From Rhizobiaceae bacterium (GTDB lineage: Bacteria; Pseudomonadota; Alphaproteobacteria; Rhizobiales; Rhizobiaceae), in the NCBI GenBank assembly GCA_905339215.1, contig CAJPFN010000088.1, forward strand, positions 1 through 41,355: a stretch of 41,355 nucleotides of DNA, read 5' to 3'. Under the pieces are notes generated by a model. It was not told the DNA's origin. It ran no database searches and saw nothing but the letters and a program-made list of their open reading frames with translations. Shown in pieces: positions 16,257-25,344 of this stretch (its first letter is position 1; each line of letters begins with the position of its first letter). The position numbers and the translations under genes were made by a program.

Positions 16257-17351
16257 ATGAAGAAACTTGCATCTTCTCTTATCCTTCCCGCCTTGCTCGC
16301 CACCACCATGTGGTCGGGCGCGGCATACGCACAGCAGTTTTCGGGAGGGAGCGAGGGATCGGGCGAAGCCTCGCGCAGCCCGATGGCCGAAGACTACGTG
16401 CTTCGCGACGCCGTGAAGCCTATTCCTTCGCCGAAGCTCGAGGACGGCGAGGAAAGCCGCGCCGCGCCGATCACCGACGAGGCTGCGATCGTCAACGCGT
16501 TGACCGCGGTGGGACGTTCCCGCGACGGCAAGGAGTTGAGGGTCGCCCCAAGCGACGCGCTCAAGTCGATCGTCAAGGAAGAGCTCAGCGCGCCGGGCGA
16601 CGCCAAGAAGACGTCGACCGAGCGCAAGGCCGAGGATCCGGCCTTCACCGCCGGGGACGAGGCCGACCGCCAGGTGTTCGGCGACGACGACCGCGTCCAG
16701 ATCAAGAACACCAAGACCTATCCGTTCCGCGTGATCGGCTATCTCGAGGCGAAGTCGACGTCCGGCAACTACGGAAGCTGCTCGGCGACCCTGATCGGGC
16801 CGCGTACCGTGCTCACGGCCGCTCACTGCCTCTACAGCCATGATGACGGCGGCTGGCTCGACGAGTTCGTCTTCGTGCCGGGACTCAACGGCCCAGACGA
16901 CGTTCCGTTTGGCGCCTATGCTTACGAAACGGCCTATGTCGTCGAAGGCTTCATCACCAACTACCAGGGCTTCTACGGCTCGGTCGTTCCTTGGGACCTC
17001 GGCATCGTGACGTTGTCGGAACCGGTCGGCGACCAGCTCGGCTGGCTCGGCTACAACAACTATGACGACCTCGGCGACTTCGCCGCGAACATCGTCGGCT
17101 ACCCCGGCGACAAGCCGGGCGGCACGATGTGGCGTGCGACCTGCGGCGTGCTGGCGGAGAACATCGGCGAGGACTACTTCCAGTACGACTGCGACACCTA
17201 CCCTGGCTCGAGCGGCAGCTCGGTTTATGCCATGGACGGCAACAACCAGCGCGTCATCGTCGGCGTCAACGTTGCCGAAAGCCCGAACGCCAACACGGCG
17301 GTGCGCATCAATGCCGCCTATCTCGAATGGATCAACAGCCTGAACAAGTAG
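16257..17351 (+). CDS. exported V8-like serine endopeptidase (S1B type), active
   Basis: A 364-residue secreted protease with a Sec signal peptide of ~25 residues ending AYA before QQFSG. Residues ~26-140 are a long propeptide carrying GRSRDGKELRVAP, a motif shared with the paralogue at 19395-20471. The protease domain starts near FGDDDRVQIKNTKTYPFRVIG (141-161). The triad is complete: H190 (LTAAHC), D247 (VPWDLGIV) and S319 (PGSSGSS), with the GxSGS form of glutamyl endopeptidase/V8-like enzymes rather than the GDSGGP of trypsins. GGGAGA precedes ATG 16257. A strong terminator follows the gene. It lies between a divergent trypsin and a secreted MORN-repeat protein. Cleavage specificity is unknown. 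Confidence 0.93.
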   Translation: MKKLASSLILPALLATTMWSGAAYAQQFSGGSEGSGEASRSPMAEDYVLRDAVKPIPSPKLEDGEESRAAPITDEAAIVNALTAVGRSRDGKELRVAPSDALKSIVKEELSAPGDAKKTSTERKAEDPAFTAGDEADRQVFGDDDRVQIKNTKTYPFRVIGYLEAKSTSGNYGSCSATLIGPRTVLTAAHCLYSHDDGGWLDEFVFVPGLNGPDDVPFGAYAYETAYVVEGFITNYQGFYGSVVPWDLGIVTLSEPVGDQLGWLGYNNYDDLGDFAANIVGYPGDKPGGTMWRATCGVLAENIGEDYFQYDCDTYPGSSGSSVYAMDGNNQRVIVGVNVAESPNANTAVRINAAYLEWINSLNK

Positions 17352-17392
17352 GCTTATGCAGCCGGCTGTACTGACGGCACAACGATCTTGCG

Positions 17393-17428
17393 GCCGGCGG
17401 CGGAGCGATCCGTCGCCGGCTTTGCTTT
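17393..17428 (+). terminator. intrinsic terminator after the V8-like protease
   Basis: A 12-bp stem (17393-17404 with 17409-17420, one G-T pair) is capped by a GCGA tetraloop and followed by TTTGCTTT. It lies 42 bases after the protease stop, so the MORN gene probably has its own promoter in the short gap 17429-17520 or depends on read-through. Confidence 0.8.
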
Positions 17429-17520
17429 CCGCGAAGCGACCCGCATTGCACGTCCGGCGGCCCCCTGATTAAATGAAGCCAGTCGCGATCGGACCGCGGG
17501 CGAGTGGGGGCGTGGGGAGA

Positions 17521-19320
17521 ATGTTGAACAGCCGAACGGGTATTGGCGCGCTACTGTTTGTCTTCCTGACGACGGCCGCGCCCGCCGACGGATTGGCCAC
17601 GGAACAACCCGGTGCTTGGGCGGAGCGAGTGCAGATCCTCTATCAGGAGGCCAGCCGCTCGGTGGTCCGCACGAAGGTCCGCGTCTGGGATCCGCATCCC
17701 GCGAAGAACCTCGATTTTGTATGGGAGCCGGAGAAGGGCCAGCCCGGTGGCGGCGTCGGGCAGGACGGCCTGGTTTCGGGCAGGGGCAAGCTCGTCTGGC
17801 GAGTCAAGGGATCCGCGAGCTACGATCCGAGGACCATCTTCAGCGTCTATTCGGGGGAGATGCGCGACGGCCGACCCGAAGGAAAGGGACGGCTCGAGAT
17901 CCGCTCCGGCGAGGTTCTCGAAGGCACCTGGAAGGCGGGCGTGCTCGACGGCGAAGGTACCCGCATCGACGCCGACGGCAACCGCTACGAGGGATCGTTC
18001 GTCGGCGGTCTTCCCCACGGCCCTGGCCGGCTCCTGCGGCGCAACGGCGAGATCTATGCCGGCCCCTTTGTCGGCGGCATGCGCCACGGCAAGGGCCGCG
18101 TCACGCTGGCGGGTGGTACCAGCTATGAATCCATGTGGGATCGGGACCGCGAGGTCGGCGGACTGCCTGATCGGCTTGCCGACGCAGGTGTCGGCGGGCT
18201 TCTGCGCGCCCAGTCTGGCGGTGGCCAGGCCGGCAAGGTCGAGATCAGCACCGTCGTCGACCAGCGCATGACCCAACAATCCGACATGCAGTACCAGCAT
18301 CTGGTGCGCGACGAGGACGTGGCGATCTATCCGGTCGACGAGGAAATGAACCACGCGTGGAACGGAACCGGGCTGATCACGACGTCCGACTACATCTTCA
18401 ATTCCATCGACTGGGAAGACACTCCGGCCTTCGTCGAGGTCGATCTCGCCACGACCGACGGCTCGCGCGTCAAGCTCGACAAGCTCGAACTGCAGGTTTC
18501 GGCCAGCGACGCCTACCGCAAGCCTATGCTGTCGCTGGGCAGCCACCTCGGCTGCGTCGGTTTCCGTCCCTCCTTCACCGTCTACAACCATGGCTGGGGC
18601 GGCGTGAAGAACGCGAGCATGTCGCTGCGCTTTGTCGGCGAGGGTGGCGAAGGCGAGGGCACCCGCACCTTCACCCGTCCGATCGCCGATTTCGACAGCG
18701 GCACCGACGTAGTGATCAAGGACGTCATCGCCGAAGCCGGGGTCGACACGAACAAGCTGGAGACGCAGCGCTTCTCCTGCCCGTCGATGGACCGCCTCAA
18801 CGTCTGCAGGAGCCAGGTCTTCAATGCGGTCGGTTTTGGCGAGATGGCGGACTATGTCTGGGGCGAGGACAAGCTGTTCACCACCGCGGTCGGGACGTTC
18901 GACTACGATTGGAGCGACGACTACGGCAACACCTACCAGGCCAGCGAGGCCTTCCAGGTCGACATCGCCCTCGCCACGATAGAGCTGCCGAAGGAACTCG
19001 CCGAATGCGGAGACGGCTTCGGCGGGTCTCCGGAGGCGCTGCGATTCCAGGATGTGCAACTCAGGATCGGCGAGCGGAACTACGTCGTTGATCTTCCGCT
19101 TCGCGGCAACAAGACCGTGCGTGAGTACGCCGCCCGATTGAAGATGTGGGCGGAGATGTCGTCGTTCCACCAATTCCAGACGGTCGCGAGCTTCGCCGAC
19201 GGCAGCGAGCGGCGCAGCAAGCCCGTCAGCTTCTTCTATTTCAGACCGCGCCCGTCGGCATACGAATCGCGGATCGAGTTGCCGATGTGCTACCTCGATC
19301 CCACGGGTGGCGGCTGCTGA
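17521..19320 (+). CDS. exported MORN-repeat protein
   Basis: A 599-residue protein from ATG 17521 (GGGGG about 10 bases upstream), which gives a signal peptide (IGALLFVFLTTAAPADG); ATG 17473 would add 16 residues but has no ribosome site. After a short helix-rich stretch, about four MORN repeats span roughly residues 110-206 (YSGEMRDGRPEGKGRL, LEGTWKAGVLDGEGT, YEGSFVGGLPHGPGRL, YAGPFVGGMRHGKGRV). The C-terminal ~370 residues form an unrecognised, probably beta-rich region with several Cys (FRPSFTVYNHGWGG, FSCPSMDRLNVC, ends GGGC). MORN proteins usually scaffold membranes or proteins; an exported one between a protease and a pseudoprotease could be a substrate, adaptor or surface anchor. No enzyme motif was found. 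Confidence 0.85.
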   Translation: MLNSRTGIGALLFVFLTTAAPADGLATEQPGAWAERVQILYQEASRSVVRTKVRVWDPHPAKNLDFVWEPEKGQPGGGVGQDGLVSGRGKLVWRVKGSASYDPRTIFSVYSGEMRDGRPEGKGRLEIRSGEVLEGTWKAGVLDGEGTRIDADGNRYEGSFVGGLPHGPGRLLRRNGEIYAGPFVGGMRHGKGRVTLAGGTSYESMWDRDREVGGLPDRLADAGVGGLLRAQSGGGQAGKVEISTVVDQRMTQQSDMQYQHLVRDEDVAIYPVDEEMNHAWNGTGLITTSDYIFNSIDWEDTPAFVEVDLATTDGSRVKLDKLELQVSASDAYRKPMLSLGSHLGCVGFRPSFTVYNHGWGGVKNASMSLRFVGEGGEGEGTRTFTRPIADFDSGTDVVIKDVIAEAGVDTNKLETQRFSCPSMDRLNVCRSQVFNAVGFGEMADYVWGEDKLFTTAVGTFDYDWSDDYGNTYQASEAFQVDIALATIELPKELAECGDGFGGSPEALRFQDVQLRIGERNYVVDLPLRGNKTVREYAARLKMWAEMSSFHQFQTVASFADGSERRSKPVSFFYFRPRPSAYESRIELPMCYLDPTGGGC

Positions 19321-19370
19321 TCGCAAACGCCCATCACGAAGATGCCAATATCTTCGGCAATCGTGGAGTT

Positions 19371-19394
19371 CCTTGCTGCTTTGGGAGATATCTC
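19371..19394 (+). repeat. shared 5' leader, copy 2
   Basis: CCTTGCTGCTTTGGGAGATA plus TCTC runs directly into ATG 19395. It matches the leader of the V8-like protease at 16228-16253 except for one missing A and a few bases near the end. It lies in the 74-base gap after the MORN gene. Confidence 0.6.
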
Positions 19395-20471
19395 ATGTCC
19401 ATGATCGCGCATCGACTGCTAGGCACCGTAGCCCTTCTCACCGTCCTTTCCGCGGCTCCGGCCCTCGCCGCCGACCACTCCGCGGGCAAGGCGGTCGAAG
19501 CCGGCGAAGCATCGCGTTCGCTCGGCGGCATCGAGTTCAGGAACCGCAACGCAAAGCCCGTTCCCGGCATCCAGGCCGACCGCAGCGCCAGCAGGTCTGC
19601 GATTGCCGATCCGGCGGCGCTGGAGAAGGCTTTCACGATCATCGGGCGCAGCCGTGACGGCAAGGAAGTCAGGATGGCCCCCGGAGAAGGCGTGCTCAAG
19701 GCGATCAGGGGGGAGGCCGGGGCCGACCAGCGCGGCGCGCTCGATCCGTCGACGACGGTCGATCCAGAATCCGGCACCGAGCGTTCGATCATCGGTGGCG
19801 ACAACCGCGTCAAGATCAGCAATACGAAGACCTATCCCTACTCCACGATCGGCTATCTGGAGATGACCAACGCGAAGGGCGAGGTATGGAGTTGCTCGGC
19901 TGCGCTGATCGGACCGAAGACGATCATCACCGCCGGGCATTGCCTCTACAATCACGACGAGGAGGGAGGCTGGCGCGACGCGTTCACCTTTTGGCCGGCG
20001 ATCAACGGCGAGAACGACGTCCCCTATGGCGGATTCGAATACGACACCGCCTATGTCTTCGAGGGCTTTGTCACGAACTACGACGGCAGCTATGATGCCG
20101 TCTGGCCGTACGACATCGGCCTGGTGACCTTGCAGCAGCCCGTCGGCGATTCGCTCGGCTGGCTTGGCTACTGGCACTACGCCGATCTTGGCGATTTCCA
20201 GGCCAATCTCGTCGGCTACCACAACGACAAGCCCGCTTTCACGATGTGGCGTTCGACCTGCACGATCCTTGCCGAAGGAATCGGCGACTATGACTTCTCC
20301 CACGACTGCGACTTCGAGTCCGGCGGCAATGGCGCACCGATCTACCTCTACGACACCCAGGCCAAGGCACGCGTCGTCGTCGGCGTGAACATCGGCCCGG
20401 CCGGCGACACCAACTGGGCGCTGCGCCTTTACCAGCCGGTGTACGAGTGGATCCAGACGATCAACCAGTAG
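19395..20471 (+). CDS. exported V8-like pseudoprotease (catalytic Ser replaced by Asn)
   Basis: A 358-residue paralogue of the protease at 16257-17351, with a signal peptide of ~26 residues (ALAADHS). Propeptide and core are similar throughout: GRSRDGKEVRMAP (85-97) and GGDNRVKISNTKTYPYSTIG (134-153). His 182 (ITAGHC, where the active copy has TAAHC) and Asp 240 (PYDIGLV) are kept, but the serine loop reads SGGNGAP, placing N312 where the active copy has S319 in PGSSGSS. The codon is AAT, two substitutions from the AGC in the active copy. The frame is intact and otherwise well conserved, so it looks like a maintained non-catalytic protein, for example a decoy, inhibitor or substrate-binding partner, not a decaying gene. 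ATG 19395 is preceded by GGGAGAT. Confidence 0.92.
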   Translation: MSMIAHRLLGTVALLTVLSAAPALAADHSAGKAVEAGEASRSLGGIEFRNRNAKPVPGIQADRSASRSAIADPAALEKAFTIIGRSRDGKEVRMAPGEGVLKAIRGEAGADQRGALDPSTTVDPESGTERSIIGGDNRVKISNTKTYPYSTIGYLEMTNAKGEVWSCSAALIGPKTIITAGHCLYNHDEEGGWRDAFTFWPAINGENDVPYGGFEYDTAYVFEGFVTNYDGSYDAVWPYDIGLVTLQQPVGDSLGWLGYWHYADLGDFQANLVGYHNDKPAFTMWRSTCTILAEGIGDYDFSHDCDFESGGNGAPIYLYDTQAKARVVVGVNIGPAGDTNWALRLYQPVYEWIQTINQ

Positions 20472-20492
20472 GTATTTGGGGGCCTGCCGCGG

Positions 20493-22238
20493 TCACGGCC
20501 TGGCGAGGTCGAAAAGGTTCGGCAGTTCGAGGGTGCGGACGAAGACCGTGCCTTGTCTGAACACGCGCAGTTCGACGAGCTGGCCGGAGGAGCCGCGCCC
20601 CGCAGTCTGGTCGAACAGGAAGTTGCCCAGCGAGTAGACTTCGGCCGTATCGCCGCCGCCATGAGCGACGATACCTTCGCTTGCCACGTGCGGATGGGCG
20701 CCGACGATCACCGTTGCCGAACGCAGGCGCATCGCGTCGGCCAGCGCCTTTTCGCGTCCGGACGGCTCCGCCACATACTCTCGCCCCCAATGCACATAGG
20801 CTATGACCGGTCTTGCACCGTCTTCCCGGATCAGCCGGTCGAGCATCGCCTCGGTGATCAGATCGACCTGCGGCGAGCCGTTGGTGTCGAGGTCGGAAAG
20901 CCCGACGATGTCCACGTCGGGAAGCTCGAGCGCCTCTCCTTGCCCGAACCAAGTTATGCCGGCGGCGCCCAGCGCCCGGGTCGTTTCGTCGTAACCCGAC
21001 GGCCCGAGATCCATCGCATGGTTGTTTGCCAGGCCGGCCCCGACGACGTTCAGACGCTTCAGCCAGGCAACGGTGAGGTCTTCGGGCATGGCGAGCGTCA
21101 TGTCGTCGAGCGCCTGTGGCACGTTTGGCAGGATGACCCCTTCGAGATTGACGACGAGAGGGCGCCCTTTGGTGCGGGCAAGGACCGCACCGGCTACCCG
21201 GTCGGCCGCTTCGGCGTCGAGCAGGGCGAGCTTCATCGACCGGCCGAAATTCGTGTCGCCGGCGAGATAGTAGACGGCGACGTCGTCGGGACCGGGGTCA
21301 TTAAAGTCCGGCCCGAACCGGCCGAACAGGATGACCATATAGCTCGTCGTGCTCTCCGACGGCTTCGCGTCGTACTGCTGAGCATTGTCGTTGGCGATGA
21401 CGAGCGGCGCGGCGCCATAGACATCTTGCTGCAGCCGCATTTGAACATAGAGCGCCCCGAGCGAATCGAGGTGCGCCGGCTGCTCGAGGCCGGACAGGCG
21501 GTCGAGCGAACCCGACGCGATCACGTTCAACGTCTGCTGGTCGCGCAGTCTGGCAGCGTGCTGCGGCAGGTAGTGCGAGAAATCGGTCGATTCGAGCACC
21601 AGCGTGTCGTCGTCGACGAGCGGCGCCAGCGCCGCGGCGAGCGCGTCCCAGTCGGCCCGCTGGGTCTTGATCGAGATCGCCACCGGCACCACCAGCGCTT
21701 CGGGGAAATAGTGGCGCACGAACGGAAGCAGCGCCCGCACGCCGTGGTCGCGATCGAACAGGCACGAGTCCTCGACGAGGTCGCTCGCCGCTAATAGCCG
21801 GCCGACGGCCTCGGTGTCGGCTCCCACCCGGCCGAGCACAGTGCGGAAGCCGTGCGCCGTCGTGGCGAACGGCTTGGCAGAACGGCGGAAATGATCGGGC
21901 GAGAGGATCACGACGCGCTTGTAGCGAAAGCCCGACGCTGCCTTCAGGCCGAGCGCCACCAGCCGGTCGGCGAGCAGGTGATGCGGGACCGTCACGCCGG
22001 AGAGTTTCGCGTTCGACGGCTCCTGCCCCGCGACCTTCTCGATGGCCGTCTCGAACAGCTCGGCATCTTGGTAGAATGGTGGATAGTCCTCTCCGGGCGG
22101 AGGGCATGGCGGCGACGCCGCCCCGGCACGGGTTCCAGCGGCGGCTATCAGCAACGTTGCCGCCAGCAGGCCGGCAAGACACCGGACCGCGCACCTCCAT
22201 GCCGCGCTCATGGCAGCGATTCTTGCGTTCGCCGTCAC
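20493..22238 (-). CDS. exported Memo-CapA fusion protein
   Basis: A 581-residue two-domain protein. GTG 22238 overlaps the TGA of the WD40-caspase gene, indicating coupling; an ATG nine codons later is the alternative. A signal peptide covers roughly residues 12-41. Residues ~75-305 match the Memo/AmmeMemoRadiSam-B fold: VTVPHHLLADRLV, ILSPDHF, DRDHGVRALLPFVRHYFP and ESTDFSHYLPQHA. Residues ~322-565 match CapA/PgsA-type metallophosphoesterase-like proteins: AGDTNFGR, VVNLEGVIL, LANNHAMDLG, YVHWGREY, GAHPHV and YSLGNFLFD. Memo proteins bind metal through His residues; CapA proteins are linked to polyglutamate capsule synthesis. The fused form is outside the cytoplasm and is the last gene of the caspase operon. 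Its role is unknown. Confidence 0.9.
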   Translation of the reverse strand: MTANARIAAMSAAWRCAVRCLAGLLAATLLIAAAGTRAGAASPPCPPPGEDYPPFYQDAELFETAIEKVAGQEPSNAKLSGVTVPHHLLADRLVALGLKAASGFRYKRVVILSPDHFRRSAKPFATTAHGFRTVLGRVGADTEAVGRLLAASDLVEDSCLFDRDHGVRALLPFVRHYFPEALVVPVAISIKTQRADWDALAAALAPLVDDDTLVLESTDFSHYLPQHAARLRDQQTLNVIASGSLDRLSGLEQPAHLDSLGALYVQMRLQQDVYGAAPLVIANDNAQQYDAKPSESTTSYMVILFGRFGPDFNDPGPDDVAVYYLAGDTNFGRSMKLALLDAEAADRVAGAVLARTKGRPLVVNLEGVILPNVPQALDDMTLAMPEDLTVAWLKRLNVVGAGLANNHAMDLGPSGYDETTRALGAAGITWFGQGEALELPDVDIVGLSDLDTNGSPQVDLITEAMLDRLIREDGARPVIAYVHWGREYVAEPSGREKALADAMRLRSATVIVGAHPHVASEGIVAHGGGDTAEVYSLGNFLFDQTAGRGSSGQLVELRVFRQGTVFVRTLELPNLFDLARP

Positions 22239-25200
22239 GACCGTGCCAACAGGATGTTTTCCATGTTGCTGATGAAATAGAACGGCTTCTGGCGGGAGCC
22301 GGTCAGCCGGATCACCTCGCGGTAGATGTAGTCGGCCAGTCCGAGCAGGCGGATGCCGTCGCCCGCACTGTTCGCGCCGCCGAGAAGGCCTTGCAGCACA
22401 GAATAGGTGAACACGCCGTGGCCGAGTTCAGGCAGTTCGGCGGCCGTGCTGTTTGCCGCCGTCGCCGAGAAGACGACGATACGCGCGTCGGCGGCGTCCT
22501 TCTCAAGCCGCGGGTTGAACGAGTTGGCCGCGTGGCAGGTGTCGAGCAGCATGAAACGCACGCCCTCGGCCCGCTCCACTGCCTTCTGGATGTCGGACCA
22601 GTCGACCAGCGAAGAGCGCTTCCATTTGTCGGGGTCCTGCTTCCGTCCGTCCGAGGGGATGAAATAGTAGTCCTCGTCGACGTTGATGCCGTGGCCGGCG
22701 ACGAAGACGATGGTCGTGTCGTCGGGGCCGGGCTTGTCGAGGAAGTCCTCGATCTCGTCGCTGATCGTGTCCGACTCCGGCTCCAGCACGTCGTCGAGCT
22801 TGACCACGCCCTGCAGGGCCTGCGCCTTGTCGGGTGTCTCGTCGAGCGCGTCACGGTTGACGAGGACGAGCGTTTCCATGCCGGAATAGAGCGGGCCGGA
22901 ACGCTCGGCGATGACGCGAACCAGCTCCGCCGCATCGTCAACAGGATAGCGCAGATCGCAGGAGCGCCCGTTGCAGTCGGTCGGCAGCAGCGGATACTTC
23001 TCGACCCCGATGGCGATGAGGTAGAGCTTGCCCTGGCGCTTCTCTTCCTTGCGCGTCTTAGCCAGTGCCACGACGCTGCGTTCGGTGAGGTAGCCGAACT
23101 CGTTGACGCCGGTGATGCTGATCCGGTTCTCGCCGTCGTCGACCGGCACTTCGATCACCGTCCTCCTGCCGTCGCCCGAGACGGAACGCGACGCCGAGGT
23201 GCTCACGTTGCGGCTGTTCGACAGGATGGCGAATTCGGCGACGTCGGTGCCCGATTCCTCGGCGCCGACGATCTCGACGGCGACGAATCCCTCGCGCACC
23301 CCGCTCTGGTCCTCGGCGACGCGGATGTCGAACTCGGGGGGGCGACGCTCGAGCAGGCGGCGCAATTCGTTGTCGACGCCGGGCCGCATCTCGGCCACCG
23401 CCTTCTTCGCGCTACCGAGGATGATCGCCCGGCGCACCATTTCCGGGCTCCACAGGTATCGCTTCAGCTGCCCGGCACGGACGAAGCGGGCCTCCTTGTC
23501 GAGACCCTGATTGACGTGCCAGCCGATCATCTTGTCGCCTTCGTCGGACGAGTAATAGTAGCCCTGCGGCATCCAGATGACGAATTCCTTGCCGGCAAAG
23601 AACATCGAGACGATTAGCTCGCGGGTCTCGAGGTTCCACAGCCGTAGCGTCTGGTCGGCGCTGCCCGTCACCATCAGCTTGCGCCCGGACGCCGTGGCGA
23701 TCGCGTTGATCTCGCCGGTGTGCCCGTCGCGGAACTCGCCGGCGACGTCGCCGGTCGTCGTCGAATACTGGATCAGCGTGCCGTCGTTGCCGCCGGTGAC
23801 GACGTCGAGGCCGCCGGGAAGCAGCGTGAAGGCCGCGTGCAGGTAGCCGTTGGTCGCGTCGTTCTCGATCGACTGCACGATCGTGCCGCCGTTGGCGATC
23901 TCGAGGACGGCGTTCTCCAGGTCGTCGGGTCCTCCGGCGGCGGCGGTAAGCGACCAGGCGCCCTCGGCGTGAACGGCGCGGTTGTACGGGCCGGCGCCGG
24001 CCGGCTCCGGACGTTCGAAGAAGCGGTCGGGCAGCGGCAGGAGCAGCATCTTCTCCAGGGCGCCCTGGACCTCGGGGCAGGCGACGCGGTCCGGGCACGG
24101 ATTTGCGTTACCCCAGGCAACGGCGCTGCCGGCGGGATCGATGCCGACGGCCGTCACTGGCTGGCCGAGGCCCACCATCTCCGCCTGGCGCTCGCCTGTC
24201 AGCGGGTCCCAGACGTGGATGGCGTGGCGCGTCCCGCCGGCCGTGGCGAGATGCAGGCCGCCTCTGTCCGCTGCGCTGGCAAACACCGTGCCGTCGTGGC
24301 CACGGTATTCGATGGTTCGGTTGCCGCTCTCGACGTCGAACACGACGGTGCGATTGCGGTCGGCGCAGCGGTAGCCGCAGGAGGCGGCGAGCAGCCTTCC
24401 GCCCGAGGCAAAAGCGAGCGAACCGACGTAGAAGTCGAGGCCGTCGATCGTCCTGACGAGGGCGCCGGTTTCGCTGTCGCGAATCTGGATGTTGCCATGT
24501 TCGGTGCCGATGGCGAATCTGCCGTCGTCTTGCGATGCGGCGAGCGCCATGATGCGTATGTCGCGCAGGTCCTCGGCGTCGGCCATCTCGATCTCCGAGC
24601 CGCTCGCCGTGTCCCAGAGCCGGATGCCGTTGTCGGTCGTCACCGCCGCCAGCCTCGTCCCGCCGGCGGCGTATGCGATCCCCTGTATGTGCCACGAGTC
24701 TCCGTCGAGCGTGGTCTCGGCGATCCACGAGCCGTCCTCGCCCTTGCGCCAGATGAAGACGAAGCCGTCCTGGCCAGCCGCTGCCAGGTGGCTGCCGTCG
24801 GGCGAGAAGGCGATGTCGTAGACTGCGTATTGCGGCCCCTTCAACGTCGCCGTGAGCTTGCCGGTGCCGAGGTCGAAGAGACGCACGTCGCCATAGGGCG
24901 GTTTGTCGCCCATCCCCGGTCCGAAGTAGCCGCCCGCGGCGATCGTCTCGCCGTCGGGCGAGACGGCGAGGGCGAAGATCTTGCCTTCGTTGCCCTCGCC
25001 GATATAGCCGCGGATGGTGCGGATCGACACCTGCCGCTGCCAGTCCCAGATGCGGATCGTCTTGTCGTCGGACGCCGAGACGAGGGTGGCGCCGTCGGGC
25101 GTGAAGACGATGTCCTTGACGAAGGCGCGGTGCCCTCCGGTGTCGAGGTCGAGATAGAACTCCGGGCCTTCAGCCGGAGTCTCGGCGCGGGCGGGAGCGA

Positions 25201-25342
25201 AGCCGATGCCGGCCGATATCCAGGTCGTGCAGAGGATCAGGGCGAACAGACGCTGCCAGTCGCGCCAATACGTTGCACCGGGCTTTCCCGCACCTTCCGC
25301 CATCGCCCGCCCCGCCGATGCCGCGTTCTTTCCTCCGTGCAC
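22235..25342 (-). CDS. exported WD40-repeat caspase-like protease (orthocaspase)
   Basis: A 1035-residue protein. GTG 25342 lies 2 bases after the preceding stop, with AAGGGAT about 10 bases upstream; ATG 25303 is the alternative. A signal peptide (about residues 26-53) ends ARA before ETPAEG. About ten WD40-type blades follow (for example GHRAFVKDIVFTPDG with TIRIWDW; GEINAIATASG with TLRLWNL), likely one or two propellers. Next come the linker EFVIWMPQGYYYSSDEGDKMIGWH, often found after WD40s in such proteins, and a beta-rich stretch (~690-760). The C-terminal Peptidase_C14 domain (771-1035) has catalytic His 884 (VAGHG) and Cys 936 (LLDTCHAA). The acidic cluster before the His could bind calcium or a basic P1 residue, as in metacaspases. 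The propeller probably recruits a target or activator. Confidence 0.92.
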   Translation of the reverse strand: MHGGKNAASAGRAMAEGAGKPGATYWRDWQRLFALILCTTWISAGIGFAPARAETPAEGPEFYLDLDTGGHRAFVKDIVFTPDGATLVSASDDKTIRIWDWQRQVSIRTIRGYIGEGNEGKIFALAVSPDGETIAAGGYFGPGMGDKPPYGDVRLFDLGTGKLTATLKGPQYAVYDIAFSPDGSHLAAAGQDGFVFIWRKGEDGSWIAETTLDGDSWHIQGIAYAAGGTRLAAVTTDNGIRLWDTASGSEIEMADAEDLRDIRIMALAASQDDGRFAIGTEHGNIQIRDSETGALVRTIDGLDFYVGSLAFASGGRLLAASCGYRCADRNRTVVFDVESGNRTIEYRGHDGTVFASAADRGGLHLATAGGTRHAIHVWDPLTGERQAEMVGLGQPVTAVGIDPAGSAVAWGNANPCPDRVACPEVQGALEKMLLLPLPDRFFERPEPAGAGPYNRAVHAEGAWSLTAAAGGPDDLENAVLEIANGGTIVQSIENDATNGYLHAAFTLLPGGLDVVTGGNDGTLIQYSTTTGDVAGEFRDGHTGEINAIATASGRKLMVTGSADQTLRLWNLETRELIVSMFFAGKEFVIWMPQGYYYSSDEGDKMIGWHVNQGLDKEARFVRAGQLKRYLWSPEMVRRAIILGSAKKAVAEMRPGVDNELRRLLERRPPEFDIRVAEDQSGVREGFVAVEIVGAEESGTDVAEFAILSNSRNVSTSASRSVSGDGRRTVIEVPVDDGENRISITGVNEFGYLTERSVVALAKTRKEEKRQGKLYLIAIGVEKYPLLPTDCNGRSCDLRYPVDDAAELVRVIAERSGPLYSGMETLVLVNRDALDETPDKAQALQGVVKLDDVLEPESDTISDEIEDFLDKPGPDDTTIVFVAGHGINVDEDYYFIPSDGRKQDPDKWKRSSLVDWSDIQKAVERAEGVRFMLLDTCHAANSFNPRLEKDAADARIVVFSATAANSTAAELPELGHGVFTYSVLQGLLGGANSAGDGIRLLGLADYIYREVIRLTGSRQKPFYFISNMENILLARS

Positions 25343-25344
25343 GG

